The position numbers and the translations under genes are program-made. Under the pieces are notes generated by a model, which worked only from the letters and a program-made list of their open reading frames with translations, searched no databases and had not been told where the DNA came from. DNA of 64,000 bases, from contig JALMQS010000089.1 of NCBI GenBank assembly GCA_024734495.1, positions 6,522,420 through 6,586,419 on the forward strand, given 5' to 3'. Each line of letters opens with the position of its first letter. Position 1 is the first letter of the stretch. The DNA is from Forficula auricularia (taxonomy: Eukaryota > Arthropoda > Insecta > Dermaptera > Forficulidae). This document shows, piece by piece, positions 32,490 through 42,763 of this stretch.

Positions 32490-32735
32490 TAGTCTTTTTG
32501 ATTTTAAGTCGATTCTTCCACGTTTTCAGTAGAGGTTGCCATTAATAGTCAAAACATCAAAAATATGATGCAATAAGGTTATTCCTCTAGTAGTAGTTAA
32601 GAATCGATTGTTATTTTTGATTTTAAGTCCATTCCTCCGTGTCTTCAGAAATGGTTACCAATAATAATCGGAAGGTCAAAAATCTAATGTAGAATGGTTA
32701 TTCCTCGACTGTTAAATGAGAATCGATCACTATTT
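32490..32735. repeat. Tandem duplication, period about 120 bp
   Basis: GATTTTAAGTCGATTCTTCC near 32500 recurs as GATTTTAAGTCCATTCCTCC near 32620, and TTATTCCTCTAG near 32579 as TTATTCCTCGAC near 32699. Confidence 0.65.
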
Positions 32736-32779
32736 TTGAATTTAATTCAACATGGACTGAAAATAGCAAGTGATATCTG

Positions 32780-33140
32780 ATTAATAATAAAGGAATAAAC
32801 ATATTAATATTTCAAATGAATTTGGATAAAGTTTAGCAACGATCCGTTGCAGTTTATTTACAGTGTTTATCAATATGAACGAATGTAGCCAAATTGGTGC
32901 ACGAGTAAACAAATATAGACATAATATGTAGACCATTAGAAAGCTAGAAATGCAAAAACTGGGTGCGGGGTGGGGTGGATGTGGAAGGTGCAGGAGGTGG
33001 AGTGCAGTTGTGGGGGATCCGGTGGTGGGAGGCGCGGTTGGGGCGGGCTGGGGCGGATTGGGGGTGCAGTGGTGGCGGCGAGGTGTGTGGTTTCCCGGGA
33101 GGGGGGGGTGTAAGGGGTTACCGTGCATCGCTCGGTGGCT
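32780..33140 (+). mobile_element. Family B end plus Helitron-like GC-rich 3' end
   Basis: GCAACGATCCGTTGC (about 32837) is the family B terminal hairpin. From 32935, GCTAGAAATGCAAAAACTGG, a G-rich block and GCATCGCTCGGTGGCTTCAGG form a Helitron-like end as in 8530-8728. Open frames on both strands here (Pro-rich or Gly-rich) reflect composition only. Confidence 0.55.
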
Positions 33141-33382
33141 TCAGGTACTATTCTATTATAGCATATATCATATATAAAAGAGTGCACGGAGCCTAGGGCC
33201 GTGAGCGAGTCTTGGACATTTAATAAATCATCCCCCAAAGCTTACATTTTCGTCGCCACATGGCGATAAAGTCGTGCGGTTTCTATACCGCCCTTGCAAA
33301 ATAGCGAAACTTTGGAGTTTCATATTCATGTTAATAGACCGAAAAACAAGCTGAGATTTTGATTACGGATTCTTGGATAGTA
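33141..33382. repeat. Family D repeat copy and spacer
   Basis: GAGTGCACGGAGCCTAG, AATAAATCATCCCCCAAAG, TCGTCGCCACATGGCG as in 28440-28595; then AT-rich flank. Confidence 0.55.
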
Positions 33383-34667
33383 TTGGCAACTAAGTAATTG
33401 CGGATTTTTTTAGAAAATCAAAGACAATTTTTTCATGGACCTAAATAACTTTATTCTGTAATGTATTGCCCATTTTGATCAATGATCTTTTGCCATCTTT
33501 CAGGCAGCATCATAATCCCACGTTCATAAAACTTCTGGTTTTTATTAGCAAAAAACTGAATCAGTGTACGATTTGACATCATCATCATTATTGAAATTTT
33601 TACCATTCAAGGAGTTTTGTAAAGATCGAAACAAAAAGTAATCAGATGGTGCAAGGTCAGGACTATATGGTGGATGTGGCAAAACATCCCAACCAAGCTC
33701 CAATAATTTTTGCCGAGTGACTCAAAGATGTGTGTTGCCTTGCATTGTCATGATGGAATACAACACCTTTTCGATTTGTCGATTCGGCCCGCTTTTTCTT
33801 CAACTGCATTGTTTAATTTCGTTAGTTGATTCAATGTAGACAACAGAATTGATCGTTCGGTTGGGTGGTAAGAGTTCAAAGTAGACAATCCCTTTGTAAT
33901 CCCACTCAAACTGATAACAAAAACCTCATTGTGATGAATACCAGCTTTTGATGTTGTTTGAGCTGGTTCACCTGGTGCTCCACGATCTTTTCCGCTTGAT
34001 ATTGTGTAAACAACCCATTTTTCATCGCCAGTTATCAGTCGTTTTAAAAATGGACCATTTTCTATTACGCTTCTTTAGCAAATCGCAGCTGTTAATGCGT
34101 TGCGTTAAATGCGTTTCTTTCAGTTCGTGAGGAACCCATGTATCGAGTTTTTGAACATAGCGCAAGTTGTTTTAAGCGATTTTCAATGCATGTATGTGAT
34201 ACATGAAGCTTCTCTGCAATCTCACGTGTTGTACTGTGACGATCCGAATCGATTATTGCTTTGATTAGGTCGTCATCAACTTCAACTGGACGACCAGAGC
34301 GTTTTTCATCTTTGAGTGAAAAATCACCAGAACGAAATTTGGCAAACCAATTTTGACACTGCCGTTCTTTAAATAAAGGCTTCGTCACCATAAACAGCAC
34401 ATAACTTTTTGTGAGCTTGCGATGCGTTTTTCCCTTTGCGGAAATAAAAAGGAAAATATGACGAAAATGTTCCTTTTGATTTTCCATTTTTCAACGAACG
34501 CCAAACGAAAACTACGCAACCGATCAAAAAACTTTTTTTACTGATTGACAGCTGAATTGCCAACTATCAAATAACAAAATGTGTTTTACATTTGGACTAC
34601 GCCAGCAAACCTAAAAATTCAACTGAAGCCATCTATGAGTGAAATCCGCAATCACTTAGTTGCCAAC
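33383..34667 (-). mobile_element. mariner element, near full length
   Basis: Inverted termini TTGGCAACTAAGTAATTGCG (left, after TA) and the inverse of TTGGCAACTAAGTGATTGCG (right). About 1285 bp, the usual mariner length. Confidence 0.88.
33451..34487 (-). pseudogene. mariner transposase, frameshifted
   Basis: N terminus MENQKEHFRHIFLF with FKERQCQNWFAKFRSGDFSL and GRPVEVDDDL; second HTH STTREIAEKLHVSHTCIENR; then, in shifted frames, LITGDEKWV (first catalytic Asp), WDYKG and ELLPPNRT, VVFHHDNAR (second Asp), PPYSPDLA (third, D34D spacing expected) and a C terminus GQYITE before the stop at 33451. All catalytic blocks are visible, so the gene was complete, but several shifts prevent one continuous frame (first breaks near 34450 and 34160). 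Divergence is modest, suggesting a fairly recent insertion. Typical mariner transposase is about 340-350 residues, which fits the span. Confidence 0.85.
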
Positions 34668-35504
34668 CTTATATATTTAATCATTCTTAGAGCTGATGGA
34701 TTTCATTTTTCAAGACGGCCAACTTAAGCTTAATAAAGTTATAAATTATGTATTATAAATTTTAATAAATTTAAAATTAGAAGCAATGGCAAAATAATAA
34801 TTCTATAAATACGCAATTAAGCAACAACAAATAGTAGGTACTTAACATAGTGAGAAGTGTTATTCTAGCAGCATCCGTCGTGACCTCACTGGCCTAATCT
34901 AATTACTAATGAATCCTCTATATATAACTAATAGTTGTTAATGTCTGTTTGGTTTGGCATAAGTCATCAAGTTATGTGCTTATAGCCCTTATATCGCCCG
35001 GCATATGTTGTTTATTGATAATTGTAATTAAAATGATAAGTTCCTGACCCACTTTATTCTGCCCAAACAAGCAACATTTGTTATCTTTTTGTTTTTCTTT
35101 CTTTTTAATTTCTTAAGAATACACCAAGTTCTCTCTCAGTTCTTGTTTTCGACGAGATAAAAAAAAAAAAGATTATAGAATGCACACTAAAGCTTTAGTT
35201 ATTAAAGTAGAGTCCAAAACAACTTTTTGTTTTTGTTTTTTAAGAGCATGTATTGAATTTTTTATACCTATAGGTGAAGTTGTATTACTAAATTCTCTAT
35301 TGATCAGGAAAAGTTTAACTTCTAAACCGAATTACTATATAGGATTATTTCTTAAGTCTTTAATCCAAACAACTTTCATTTTAAATTTTGGTAAATTTGA
35401 AATAAGATACAAAAAAATGAGAGAGTTATCTAATAGAGTTAAACCAAGTTATTTTTCGATTATTTGATACCTACTGATAATAATATAACTGAAACATAAT
35501 TATT
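34668..35504. other. AT-rich intron
   Basis: The 95-codon open frame at 35180-35467 has no motif I recognise; its composition is that of the flank. Nothing else seen. Confidence 0.4.
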
Positions 35505-35991
35505 AGGTTGGTGCATAATTACCCGCCAGTTTATATTGGCACGTTTTTCGTTAGTTAATAAATACTATTTTGTTAGAAGTAGTCTTTTATTTATTTCTGG
35601 ACTGCCTTAATCCAATCCTGAGATATTATACATATTTCGTTACTGTTATAATATAATAAAATAAATAAGAGCTAAAATAAAAGCGTAGATTTAGCTTTAT
35701 TTATTTTTTCAACAATACAAATAAATAATATTGTAAACAAATCAAATTAATGATTAAACAATTAATTAATTAGATTTATTAGGTTGGTGGATAATTATCC
35801 GTCGTTTATATTGGCACGTTTTTCCTTAGTGATAATTGTTGAGTTGATTATTTTTTAAATAAAAGTAATCTTTTATGAAAATGGGTGTAGAAAATCATAT
35901 TCATATTTGTCATATTATGCTGTACCACTACGAGAAAGGATGGAAGGCAGCACAGTCATTTCGCGATCTCAACGAACTTTTTGTCGAATGA
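35505..35991 (+). mobile_element. mariner fragment with repeated 5' terminus
   Basis: TTAGGTTGGTGCATAATTA (35505) and TTAGGTTGGTGGATAATTA (about 35779) are two copies of a mariner-style end; about 35615-35776 is an inverted copy of 42241-42390. The element is cut off at 35991 by a PLE end. Confidence 0.65.
35881..35991 (+). pseudogene. mariner transposase N-terminal fragment
   Basis: 36 codons: MGVENHIHICHIMLYHYEKG, WKAAQSFRDLNELFVE, stop. The pattern 'HIxHxMLYxYxKGxxAAxxxRDLNExFGEG' is the start of the mariner DNA-binding domain. The frame enters the adjoining PLE sequence and stops, so it is only the first helix-turn-helix part. It lies about 100 bases after the 5' terminus, the usual spacing. 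Confidence 0.65.
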
Positions 35992-35994
35992 ACA

Positions 35995-36027
35995 ACGTTT
36001 CGGCCTGAATTTATTTGACATCTTCAG
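35995..36027 (-). ncRNA. Hammerhead-like motif
   Basis: Minus: CTGAAGA, TGTC, AAATAAATTCA, GGCCGAAACGTTG. Stem II lost one half (TGTC instead of GGCC); triplet GUU. Confidence 0.4.
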
Positions 36028-36085
36028 TCAATTAGGAGTTATACACAAAATGCGGTACACATATTTGTGTATAACTCCTAATTGA

Positions 36086-36122
36086 CTGAAGATGGGCAAA
36101 TAAAATTCAGGCCGAAACGTTT
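36086..36122 (+). ncRNA. Hammerhead-like motif
   Basis: CTGAAGA, T, GGGC-aaataaaattca-GGCC, GAAACGTT. Partly paired stem II, triplet GUU (allowed but slower than GUC). Confidence 0.45.
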
Positions 36123-36125
36123 TAT

Positions 36126-37140
36126 TAAAGGTGTTTTATTGAACCCAGTGATTCCATCTTTGGCTGATACCTCCTCCGTCATCTAGTATAATTGATAGTA
36201 CCTGGAGCCACAGAGCGATGCACGGTAAACAAACGTCCCGTGCCCCCCCCCCCGAAACTCCGCACCTCACCCCGCCCCCAGGATCCCCCACAATTGCGCT
36301 CCCACATCCATCTCCAACACGCACCCAGTTTTTGCATTTCTAGCTTTCCTGTGGTCCACAGATAATGTGTATAAATTCCAGTATAATTATTTTTTTTAAT
36401 TAAATAACAATTTATCGAGTTTTGTAATCAATTAAATAAATAATAAATAATAATTTTATTGAAGCAATTTTTTACATGAAATAATATATACATTGTATTT
36501 GAGACTTCGATTTCGGAGATTACTTCCCCACAATCGACTGTACTTGATCTTCTAGCTTCCGATAATATTTTTAGTAGGTGTTTTAATAAGAGGAATTTTA
36601 ATCAATTATAAATTTTATTAAACCAATTATTTTACATTAATTAATGTATACCTTGTATTTTAGCTTCGATTTCGGAGATTGCTTCTCCACCATCGAGTGT
36701 CCTTATTCATATTTAGTCCTTGTTTTTAATAAGAGGAAAAATCTAATTAGATAAAAAAACCTCTTTTCCGATAATTATTTCAATTCCATTATTCCCCTTC
36801 TCTCATTTTAATCAATTATATTGGCAAATTCTAATATATAACAGGTTTGGTATAACCTATTAGTGGGTTTTAAAATTAAAAATAAAAGATAATTGAAAAA
36901 AATGTAAACAAACTTTTTTATTGTGATTTTCATCTATCAATAATTACTTTAATTAAGAAAAGATCAATTAAGATCAAATTTGTCGAGGTCCAGACCTAGC
37001 CAGATCGTTTTCTCGTCCTCAAAACTTGTTAAAAGAATTTGTTTAATCAAAATCGGTAGAGCCGTTTTCAAAATAGAACTAAGATCCAAAAATATAAACA
37101 AATATATATACAATTTTTGCTCGTTTAATAAGAGTAGATA
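36126..37140 (-). mobile_element. Helitron-like element, copy 4 (family E)
   Basis: Minus: 5' end ATTAAACGAGCAAAAATTG near 37120, body with CCTATTAGTGGGTTTTAAAA inverse, GC-rich block 36238-36330 and 3' hairpin GCATCGCTCTGTGGCTCCAGG near 36200. Holds the empty site for the SINE at 27478. Confidence 0.6.
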
Positions 37141-37540
37141 TTCTCACCTTTAAGCTTTTGTATTTGTGGTGTTAGAAGTACCTAATATTTATTATTTAAT
37201 TCAAACAATTTTGTAAAAGAATTGAAAAATATATTAAATTATTATTCCATAAATTGAAAGCGAAAAGCGACTAAATAGTTGAAATGTTATATAATCGAAC
37301 CATTGAGCATTTTCACCATCGAATTAAATATTATGATATTTTCAATCCCATCAGGGTGTTTCTTTATCCGGAAACATCGAATTGGACAAATCATTTTAAA
37401 TGTTTTTAGTCAGGACGCGCCTGTTGTGTGCAAAATAAATTTAGTGCCCTTTTCCATGATACAAAATTTGTAAATTAATCAAAATAATAATTAATTTCAA
37501 TTCAAAAAAATGTTTATTTATTTGTCTTTATTTGTTAATC
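37141..37540. other. AT-rich spacer
   Basis: The 64-codon frame at 37279 has no recognisable domain. Confidence 0.4.
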
Positions 37541-37853
37541 TACTCTTATTAAACGAGCAAAAATTGTATATATATTTGTATTTTGGTTCTATTTTGAAAA
37601 CGACTTTACCGATTTTGATGAAATTCACGGGTTAGGGGGGTTTTGGGGTGACAATTCGATCTGTCACGGTCTCATCTTCGACAAAATTGTTTTTGATGGG
37701 TTTTATCGTAATCAAATTAATTATTCTCAAGTAGAAAATTCCATTCTTAAGGTTTTAAAAAAGGTTTTCCTTTTACTATCGTACCCAGACAGACAATGGG
37801 TTGGGCTAATTGTTCTCCTTGGCCTTGAAGAACTATTGTGATTGTGGTGTGTT

Positions 37854-38617
37854 GCTGTCAAGCATTAACTAAACGCGAACAAAGCTCGGTCTTCCAGGTA
37901 TTAAGGCGCGACTTCCGCCCGACCTGAAAAGGGGTCTTAATTAAGGACGAAACAATGTAGTACAATAAATTTGTAATTAAAAACAATGGTGTTTAATTTC
38001 ATGGTAGATCAATTAGTACAAATTATATAAAACCAATTCGATTATGAAGTTACAATTGAAATAATACGAGCTAGTTAATATACTAGTAAAAATATAAATA
38101 ATTTTGAAGAACAAATTTAACTAAGACTATAGGTTATTAAGCAATTACAAACTAGACTAAACTTAAAGTTACAAACTAACATACTTCGAAATATTTTCTG
38201 ATCAGACTTATCATTAATTAAACGTTTCGGCCGAACTACTCACGCACTTCCGACTTCTCTGGTCACTGTCTGTCCACACGAGTAGAGCTCCTGCCCAGCT
38301 CGCTAGCGGCTCACGCTCGCAGGGCGCCTCGGCGCCCTTCAATGACGCCGATCCTCGCACAGCTGGCAGGACAGCCCTCTTGCCCTCCGCCAGCATTGGC
38401 TACATCGATCTTCACTTAGCTCGTCCAGCCGCCTCTCGGCCCTCCACAGGGCACGGCTGTCCCTCAGCACTCCCACGGACAGGCCCTCGCGTGCCTGTCC
38501 TTCGCCATCCTCGTGGTCGGCTCGTCGACGCTCCTCTCCGCCCGTTTGGTCACACAGCCACGGGACGGTCACATCGCTCTTCTTAGACAGCCCGTAGGCT
38601 CCCCCAGCCCGCAAGCA
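37854..38617. mobile_element. TG...CA insertion with GC-rich half, possible solo LTR
   Basis: Begins TGTGTTGCTGTCAAGCATTA and ends CCCAGCCCGCAAGCA, i.e. TG...CA, inserted after GATTGTGG in the Helitron-like copy. 38218-38617 is by far the most GC-rich part of the window, with open frames on both strands (Arg/Ala-rich) but no domain. Length about 760 bp would suit a solo LTR. No clear target duplication; no primer-binding site to check. Confidence 0.4.
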
Positions 38618-38639
38618 TATATATAAGTATTTGTATTTT

Positions 38640-39215
38640 TTTTTTACTTTATGCAATGCGAAGCATGGGTAAAGTATTGTAATCGGTCTCGTGGCAAGCG
38701 CGACTTCAAAGAGTCCTCAGGTAAATACTACGGAACCCATGGTCTCAATTAAAGTCACAAATTGTAGTATTCATTTAGGTTGAATTTTAGAACGTGACGG
38801 TTTTGCCAAAAATTACATGCGGTCTCGTCCAGAGGGCAAAAAGTGCGATTTTTTCAGGAAGTGGCGGATGTTATTTATCGTTTTTTTGTCAACGATTTTT
38901 TCCACACGGTACAACCAATTGAAATGAAATTGAAAGCCTACCATTACTTTAACAAAATGAAGCGCTAGATTAGTTTTTGGTACATATCAGCCAACAAACA
39001 TTAGTACTTTATTTCAGTACTTTTTTAGTTTTTTCTAAATATTTTGAAAATGACTAAACAAATTTTGTTGAAATTTAATATTGTAATTAAGTACCTTGAG
39101 GACCACAAAAAAGGTCATTTAACGTTTTTTTGTAAAATTATATTTTAATGTACTTTACCCTAGAATAAGATAGTACATTGGATAAAGTTTAGCAACGATC
39201 TGTTGCAGTTTATTT
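38640..39215 (+). mobile_element. Family B element, copy 1
   Basis: ACTTTATGCAATGCGAAGCA at the start, AAAACCGTCACGTTC-type inverse inside, and AAGTTTAGCAACGATCTGTT at the end. Other copies: 49412-49930 (plus), 56262-56880 (minus). Confidence 0.65.
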
Positions 39216-39531
39216 TTTTTTAAACGGCTATAACGATTTTGATGAAACAAACTCTATTAACAAGTTTTGAGGATGAGAGAGCGATCTTGATGCGGAGTGG
39301 AGGTGGATGTGGTGGATATGGGGGGGTGTAGAAGGTGGGGAGCAGTGGTGGAGGATCCGGGAGTAGGGCGAGGTTTCGGGGGTGGGGTCGAGCAGGGTGG
39401 AGGTGGGGGGTTCAGTGGTCGAATACTATATAGATATATTTGTATTTTTTTAATTTGAAAACGGCTCTCAAATAAAAATCGACCTTTTTATCAGAATTTT
39501 AAATTAAAGAAGAAGTTGTGCCTCCAGGTCA

Positions 39532-40030
39532 TCATCATTGAGTATACAGTCCTAAGACTGGTTTGATGCAACAATCCGTCTCCACTCGACTCTGTCCCCC
39601 GCCAGCTGTTTGACCTCTGGCATCCCATATCCCCAATTATTTGGTTGAAATATTATAATCTGGGTCTTCCCCTTCCCCTTTTCTTTCCCACCTCCCCCTC
39701 CAAGATATCCCTAAGCAGTCCCCCATGTCTCAGTGTGTGCCCCATCATCTGACCTCTTCTCTTCTTCAGACTCTTCCACAAGGTTCTTCTTTCTCCGATT
39801 CTTCCAAGAACTTCTTCATTTGTAATTTTATCCATCCATTTGATATTCATCATTCTTCTGTAGCACCACATTTCGAAAGCCTCTAATCTCTTTCTCTCCG
39901 CTTTTCTAATTGTCCAGGTTTAACACCCGTACATGGCTATGCTCCATACATATATCTTCAATAGCAACTTCCTGTTTTCTGAGGGGAGCATAGTAGTTTT
40001 TGTTTTGAATTAAACCCCATTTTTGGCTCC
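39532..40030 (-). mobile_element. LINE-1 type copy inserted in a Helitron-like end
   Basis: Same 3' end (CATCATCATTGAGTATAC) as at 21833 and 57914, 5'-truncated at about 40027. CCTCCAGGT before and GCTCCAGGT after form the target duplication. Confidence 0.85.
39653..40022 (-). pseudogene. LINE ORF2 C-terminal fragment
   Basis: Sense: ...LLKIYVWSIAMYGC, WTIRKAERKRLEAFEMWCYR, NEEVLGRIGERRTLWKSLKK, GKKRGRGRPRL. Nearly identical to 21858-22530 and 58061-58465 but missing about 15 bases (CTCTAAATGTC region) in the tail and with a short deletion near 39985. No catalytic residues retained. Confidence 0.8.
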
Positions 40031-40227
40031 AGGTATTTTAATTATATCGAATGTTTCATGACGACTTAGCATTAACACATCAAAAGTATAGAAATTATCG
40101 TGGCTCCCCCTGAATTAAGAATTTTAGATAATTGAAAGGCTTATCTCTGTTTCTTTGAGCATGAGTGTTTTTATTCTAGCAGGTTGCTAACCTCACTCGA
40201 AACCCTCCTCTTTGGGGCCGGCTATGA
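40031..40227. other. Spacer
   Basis: Helitron-like flank then unassigned sequence. Confidence 0.35.
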
Positions 40228-40390
40228 GTTTTTCGCCCTTCCTGAATATTGGAACCACTATGTTTGATTTCCACTCTTCAAGAATTGCCGATATTCTAAA
40301 TACTTGTACTAATCGATCAAGTATTTAGAATATCGGCAATTCCTTAATAGTGGAAATCAAACATAGTGGTTCCAATATTCAGAAGGGCGA
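40228..40390. repeat. Palindrome, arms of about 70 bp, made from LINE sequence
   Basis: TGAGTTTTCGCCCTTC-type left arm and GAAGGGCGAAAACTCA right arm, with AATATCGGCAATTC mirrored. The right arm encodes LINE reverse transcriptase, so the left arm is an inverted duplicate of coding sequence. Confidence 0.75.
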
Positions 40391-40468
40391 AAACTCAGCC
40401 CAACAACTATCGTGGAATTAATCTCTTAAATACTTACCTTAAGCTCACCACAAAAATAATAAGTAATA
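40340..40468 (+). pseudogene. LINE reverse transcriptase fragment, part 1
   Basis: VFRISAIP, two stops, then WKSNIVVPIFRRAKTQPNNY and RGINLLNTYLKLTTKIISNK. This is the start of the LINE reverse transcriptase (VPIFKKG...NYRGI...LLN). Continues after the family C insertion at 41177. Confidence 0.75.
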
Positions 40469-41176
40469 AGCTGACGTGTTCTGATGTGGCCATCCACTTG
40501 ACTTTACCATACAACCTGGCTCCTCACTTATATTTAATATTTAATAAAATTATTTATAATCATGTAGGGGGGGGGGGTTAGTTTTTGCATTTTTAGACTC
40601 CTAGGGGCACACTGATTATGTATACAAAATTTGGTTGAGTTTGGTAAATTGCGAAGATTTTCATTTTTTGACCCCCCCCCCCCCCCTCCCTCTCCCCATT
40701 TTGGGCGGTTAGTTTTTACATTTTTATACTTCTGGGGACCCACTGATTATGTATTCAAAATTTGGTTGAGTTTGCTCAAGATTTTTAAATTTTAACCCCC
40801 CTCCACCCCCTTAATTTTTGGTCGATATGCACCAAAATCTAATCAGCTCTTAATCTCAATGGATCAAAACTACGTGTGAAATTTGGTTTCGATATTCACA
40901 CTAGTTTTTGAGCTACCTCGTCCCCAAAATTTGGTAACACACAGACTATCAGAACCAGACTAAGAGACATTTTGACAAAACAATTATTATTTCAAAAAAT
41001 ATAATTCTTTCGATGTTCACTTATTAGAGCTTTTTTGTAGAGCGAACTGCCATGGTTTCCTTCAATTTTTTTAATCGAAATAGTTTCAGCCGTTTTTGAG
41101 ATATTTCGAAAAAAAGAAGGAAAAAAACACTTTTTCATGCACGATTATAATACTTGACCATACCCTGTATGGTAAA
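40469..41176 (+). mobile_element. Family C element, complete, inside a LINE
   Basis: Interrupts the reverse transcriptase. AGTAATAA stands on both sides (40461-40468 and about 41176-41183), an 8-bp target duplication. ACTTTACCATACA near the left end and TGTATGGTAAAGT at the right end are inverted. The middle holds C-runs (40672-40686). No transposase. Confidence 0.65.
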
Positions 41177-41400
41177 GTAATAAACTTGCATGACGAGCAA
41201 CAAGGCTTCAGGAAAGGTCGATCTTGTGTCGACGCTATATTCGCCATTAGACAGCTCTGCGAAAAGGCCTACGAATTTAACAAGCAAGCGTTTTTCTATT
41301 TTATCGATATCGAAAAAGCGTTCGATAAAGTCTAACTTAAGCATGTCATAAAAACACTGGACAAGTTTAAAATCCCAGATAATCTCATAAACCTGATACA
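41177..41400 (+). pseudogene. LINE reverse transcriptase fragment, part 2
   Basis: VINLHDEQQGFRKGRSCVDA, IFAIRQLCEKAYEFNKQAFF, YFIDIEKAFDKV, one stop, then LKHVIKTLDKFKIPDNLINL and IQGIYS. 'QQGFRKGRSCVDAIF' and 'FIDIEKAFDKV' are reverse transcriptase motifs 2-A; the first catalytic Asp (FIDIEKAFD) is present, the FxDD box is lost. Probably the same LINE family as the 21833 copy. Directly continuous with part 1 once the insertion is removed. Confidence 0.8.
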
Positions 41401-41640
41401 GGGTATTTACTCGAACACTGCTCTTCTCCTCTTTGAATATTCCTTCCGAATCTCCCAAGATTAGGTATATGTGTTGCCACATCTCGCACTTGTCCAGTTT
41501 TTCATCTCATTCTCTTTCACATTCTTCCACTCAAAGTAATTCTCTCTTCCAATTTCTTCTTTGATTTTTTTGTACATTGGAAAATACGTGTTTTCTATTT
41601 TTGTCCAGTCCTCTTGTATCTCTTGTTTATGCCTTTCTTT
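41401..41640 (-). pseudogene. LINE C-terminal remnant, minus strand
   Basis: Minus frame: RHKQEIQEDWTKIENT, YFPMYKKIKEEIGRENYFEW, KNVKENEMKNWTSARCGN. Same block as in 14600-15195. Opposite in orientation to part 2, so a rearrangement lies near 41410. Confidence 0.55.
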
Positions 41641-42240
41641 ATAGCTTCTCAGATGAGTGCTTCCAACGTCTCGCGAACCGGTTTTTCTGTATATGATGGA
41701 GCATTGTCATGTATAAAAATGACCCTATTTTGTCATTTTTTATATTCTGATCGTTTTTTGAGCAGCGAACTGTTCAAACCGATCAATTGTTGTTGGTAGC
41801 GTTTTATATTAACCGTTTCAATCGTTTTCGTCCAACAATGCTTGAAATTCTGCATGTTCTTACTTTTTTTTCCCGTTGTTCGTTGTCTGCAACATCGAAC
41901 TCAGCATTTTTGAAACTCCAAAACCATCTTTCACACGTACCTATCTTGCAATGGAGCATGTTCACCATAAGCTTATTCGGTATGATTCAGAAGCAGTACT
42001 CTTCGAATGAAAACAAAAAAATTAATGCTGTCAGCGAATGCTCTAATTTGGCACAAATTTCGAAATATTGAACACAATACTATGCAAACACTTTCTCAAT
42101 TTATCACTTATGCGCGTTTGACACTTGTTGAAGGAGCAACAAAGTGCCTTCTATGTCAAATCTTTATGCTACACACTGAATTGGTACGTCATCTATTTCT
42201 CAAACCCCCATTTCATACTTGGACACCTAGTAAATCTAAT
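41641..42240 (-). pseudogene. mariner transposase, degraded
   Basis: Minus: KRYQQQLIGLNSSLLKKRSE, RVIFIHDNAPSYTEKPVRET and LEALI carry the second catalytic Asp of a mariner (HDNAPSHTAKPVRDTLE in relatives). Upstream, EFDVADNE and the 'EALLDE'-like block come from the DNA-binding half. The middle third is deleted and many stops and shifts occur. Same family as 53760-54250. Plus-strand frames here (41614, 41787, 42007) are shadows. Confidence 0.7.
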
Positions 42241-42499
42241 TAATTAATTGTTTAATCATTAATTTGTTTTCTTTTTAATATTTTATTGATTATTTATTTG
42301 TATTGTTGGAAAAGTAAATAAAGCTAAATCTACACGTTTATTTTAGCTCTTCTTTATTTTACTATATAATAACAGTTATGTAAATTAATAAAGTAAAGGG
42401 TGTGTAGTTTGAATGAAATAAAACTCAAAGAGGTTTATACAAACTCAATATATTTCGGATTATTAGCCCACCTAAAACCTACACCACTTTCTCTAAGTA
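42241..42499. repeat. Inverted copy of 35615-35776 and PLE flank
   Basis: TAATTAATTGTTTAATCATT to GCTAAATCTACACG matches the minus strand of 35655-35775. From 42380, AATAAAACTCAAAGAGGTTT and CACCTAAAACCTACACCACT are PLE-flank blocks. Confidence 0.6.
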
Positions 42500-42763
42500 G
42501 AATTGATAATGCTTGTGAAGCTGACCTCGTGGTGATATACAGAAGACTGCTAATGAAGATTGAACGATCCCACAGGCACCTTTGGTTTTTAACCACCTGT
42601 AAAAACTTTAACATCTTCCCCAAATTCATATGTATCACATGCAAATCCAAATCACCAATTGCACAACAATCTATCACTATTTTGGATCAGAGGAGAGATT
42701 CAACAATGGTATGGACGGCGCAACTCGCTCAAACTCCATTTAAAGGAGGTACAGCACCTAGAA

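Larger units (their letters stand above)
35992..36125. mobile_element. Head-to-head PLE terminal repeats with two hammerhead motifs
   Basis: CAACGTTTCGGCCTGAATTT at the left and AAATTCAGGCCGAAACGTT at the right, with AATTAGGAGTTATACACAAA mirrored between. About 55-bp arms. Confidence 0.65.
37541..39537 (+). mobile_element. Helitron-like element, copy 5 (family E), split by two insertions
   Basis: 5' part 37541-37853 (TCTACTCTTATTAAACGAGC ... GAACTATTGTGATTGTGG), 3' part 39216-39537 (GGATCCGGGAGTAGGGCGAG ... TTGTGCCTCCAGGT). Between them a GC-rich insertion and a family B element; comparison with 59600-60407 shows what is extra. Confidence 0.6.

Noticed and set aside
32781..33238. Pro/His-rich and Gly/Trp-rich open frames of 75-115 codons on both strands
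   Set aside because: They follow the G-rich end of a Helitron-like element; composition effect.
35180..35467. 95-codon open frame as a gene
   Set aside because: AT-rich residue mix, no motif; frame does not end near any splice donor or poly(A) signal that I can support.
38214..38656. Arg/Ala-rich open frames on both strands of the GC-rich island
   Set aside because: GC-rich DNA lacks stops by chance; no domain, and frames exist on both strands.
41614..42243. Plus-strand open frames of 60-94 codons
   Set aside because: Shadows of a mariner transposase on the minus strand, recognised by HDNAPSYTEKPVRET.
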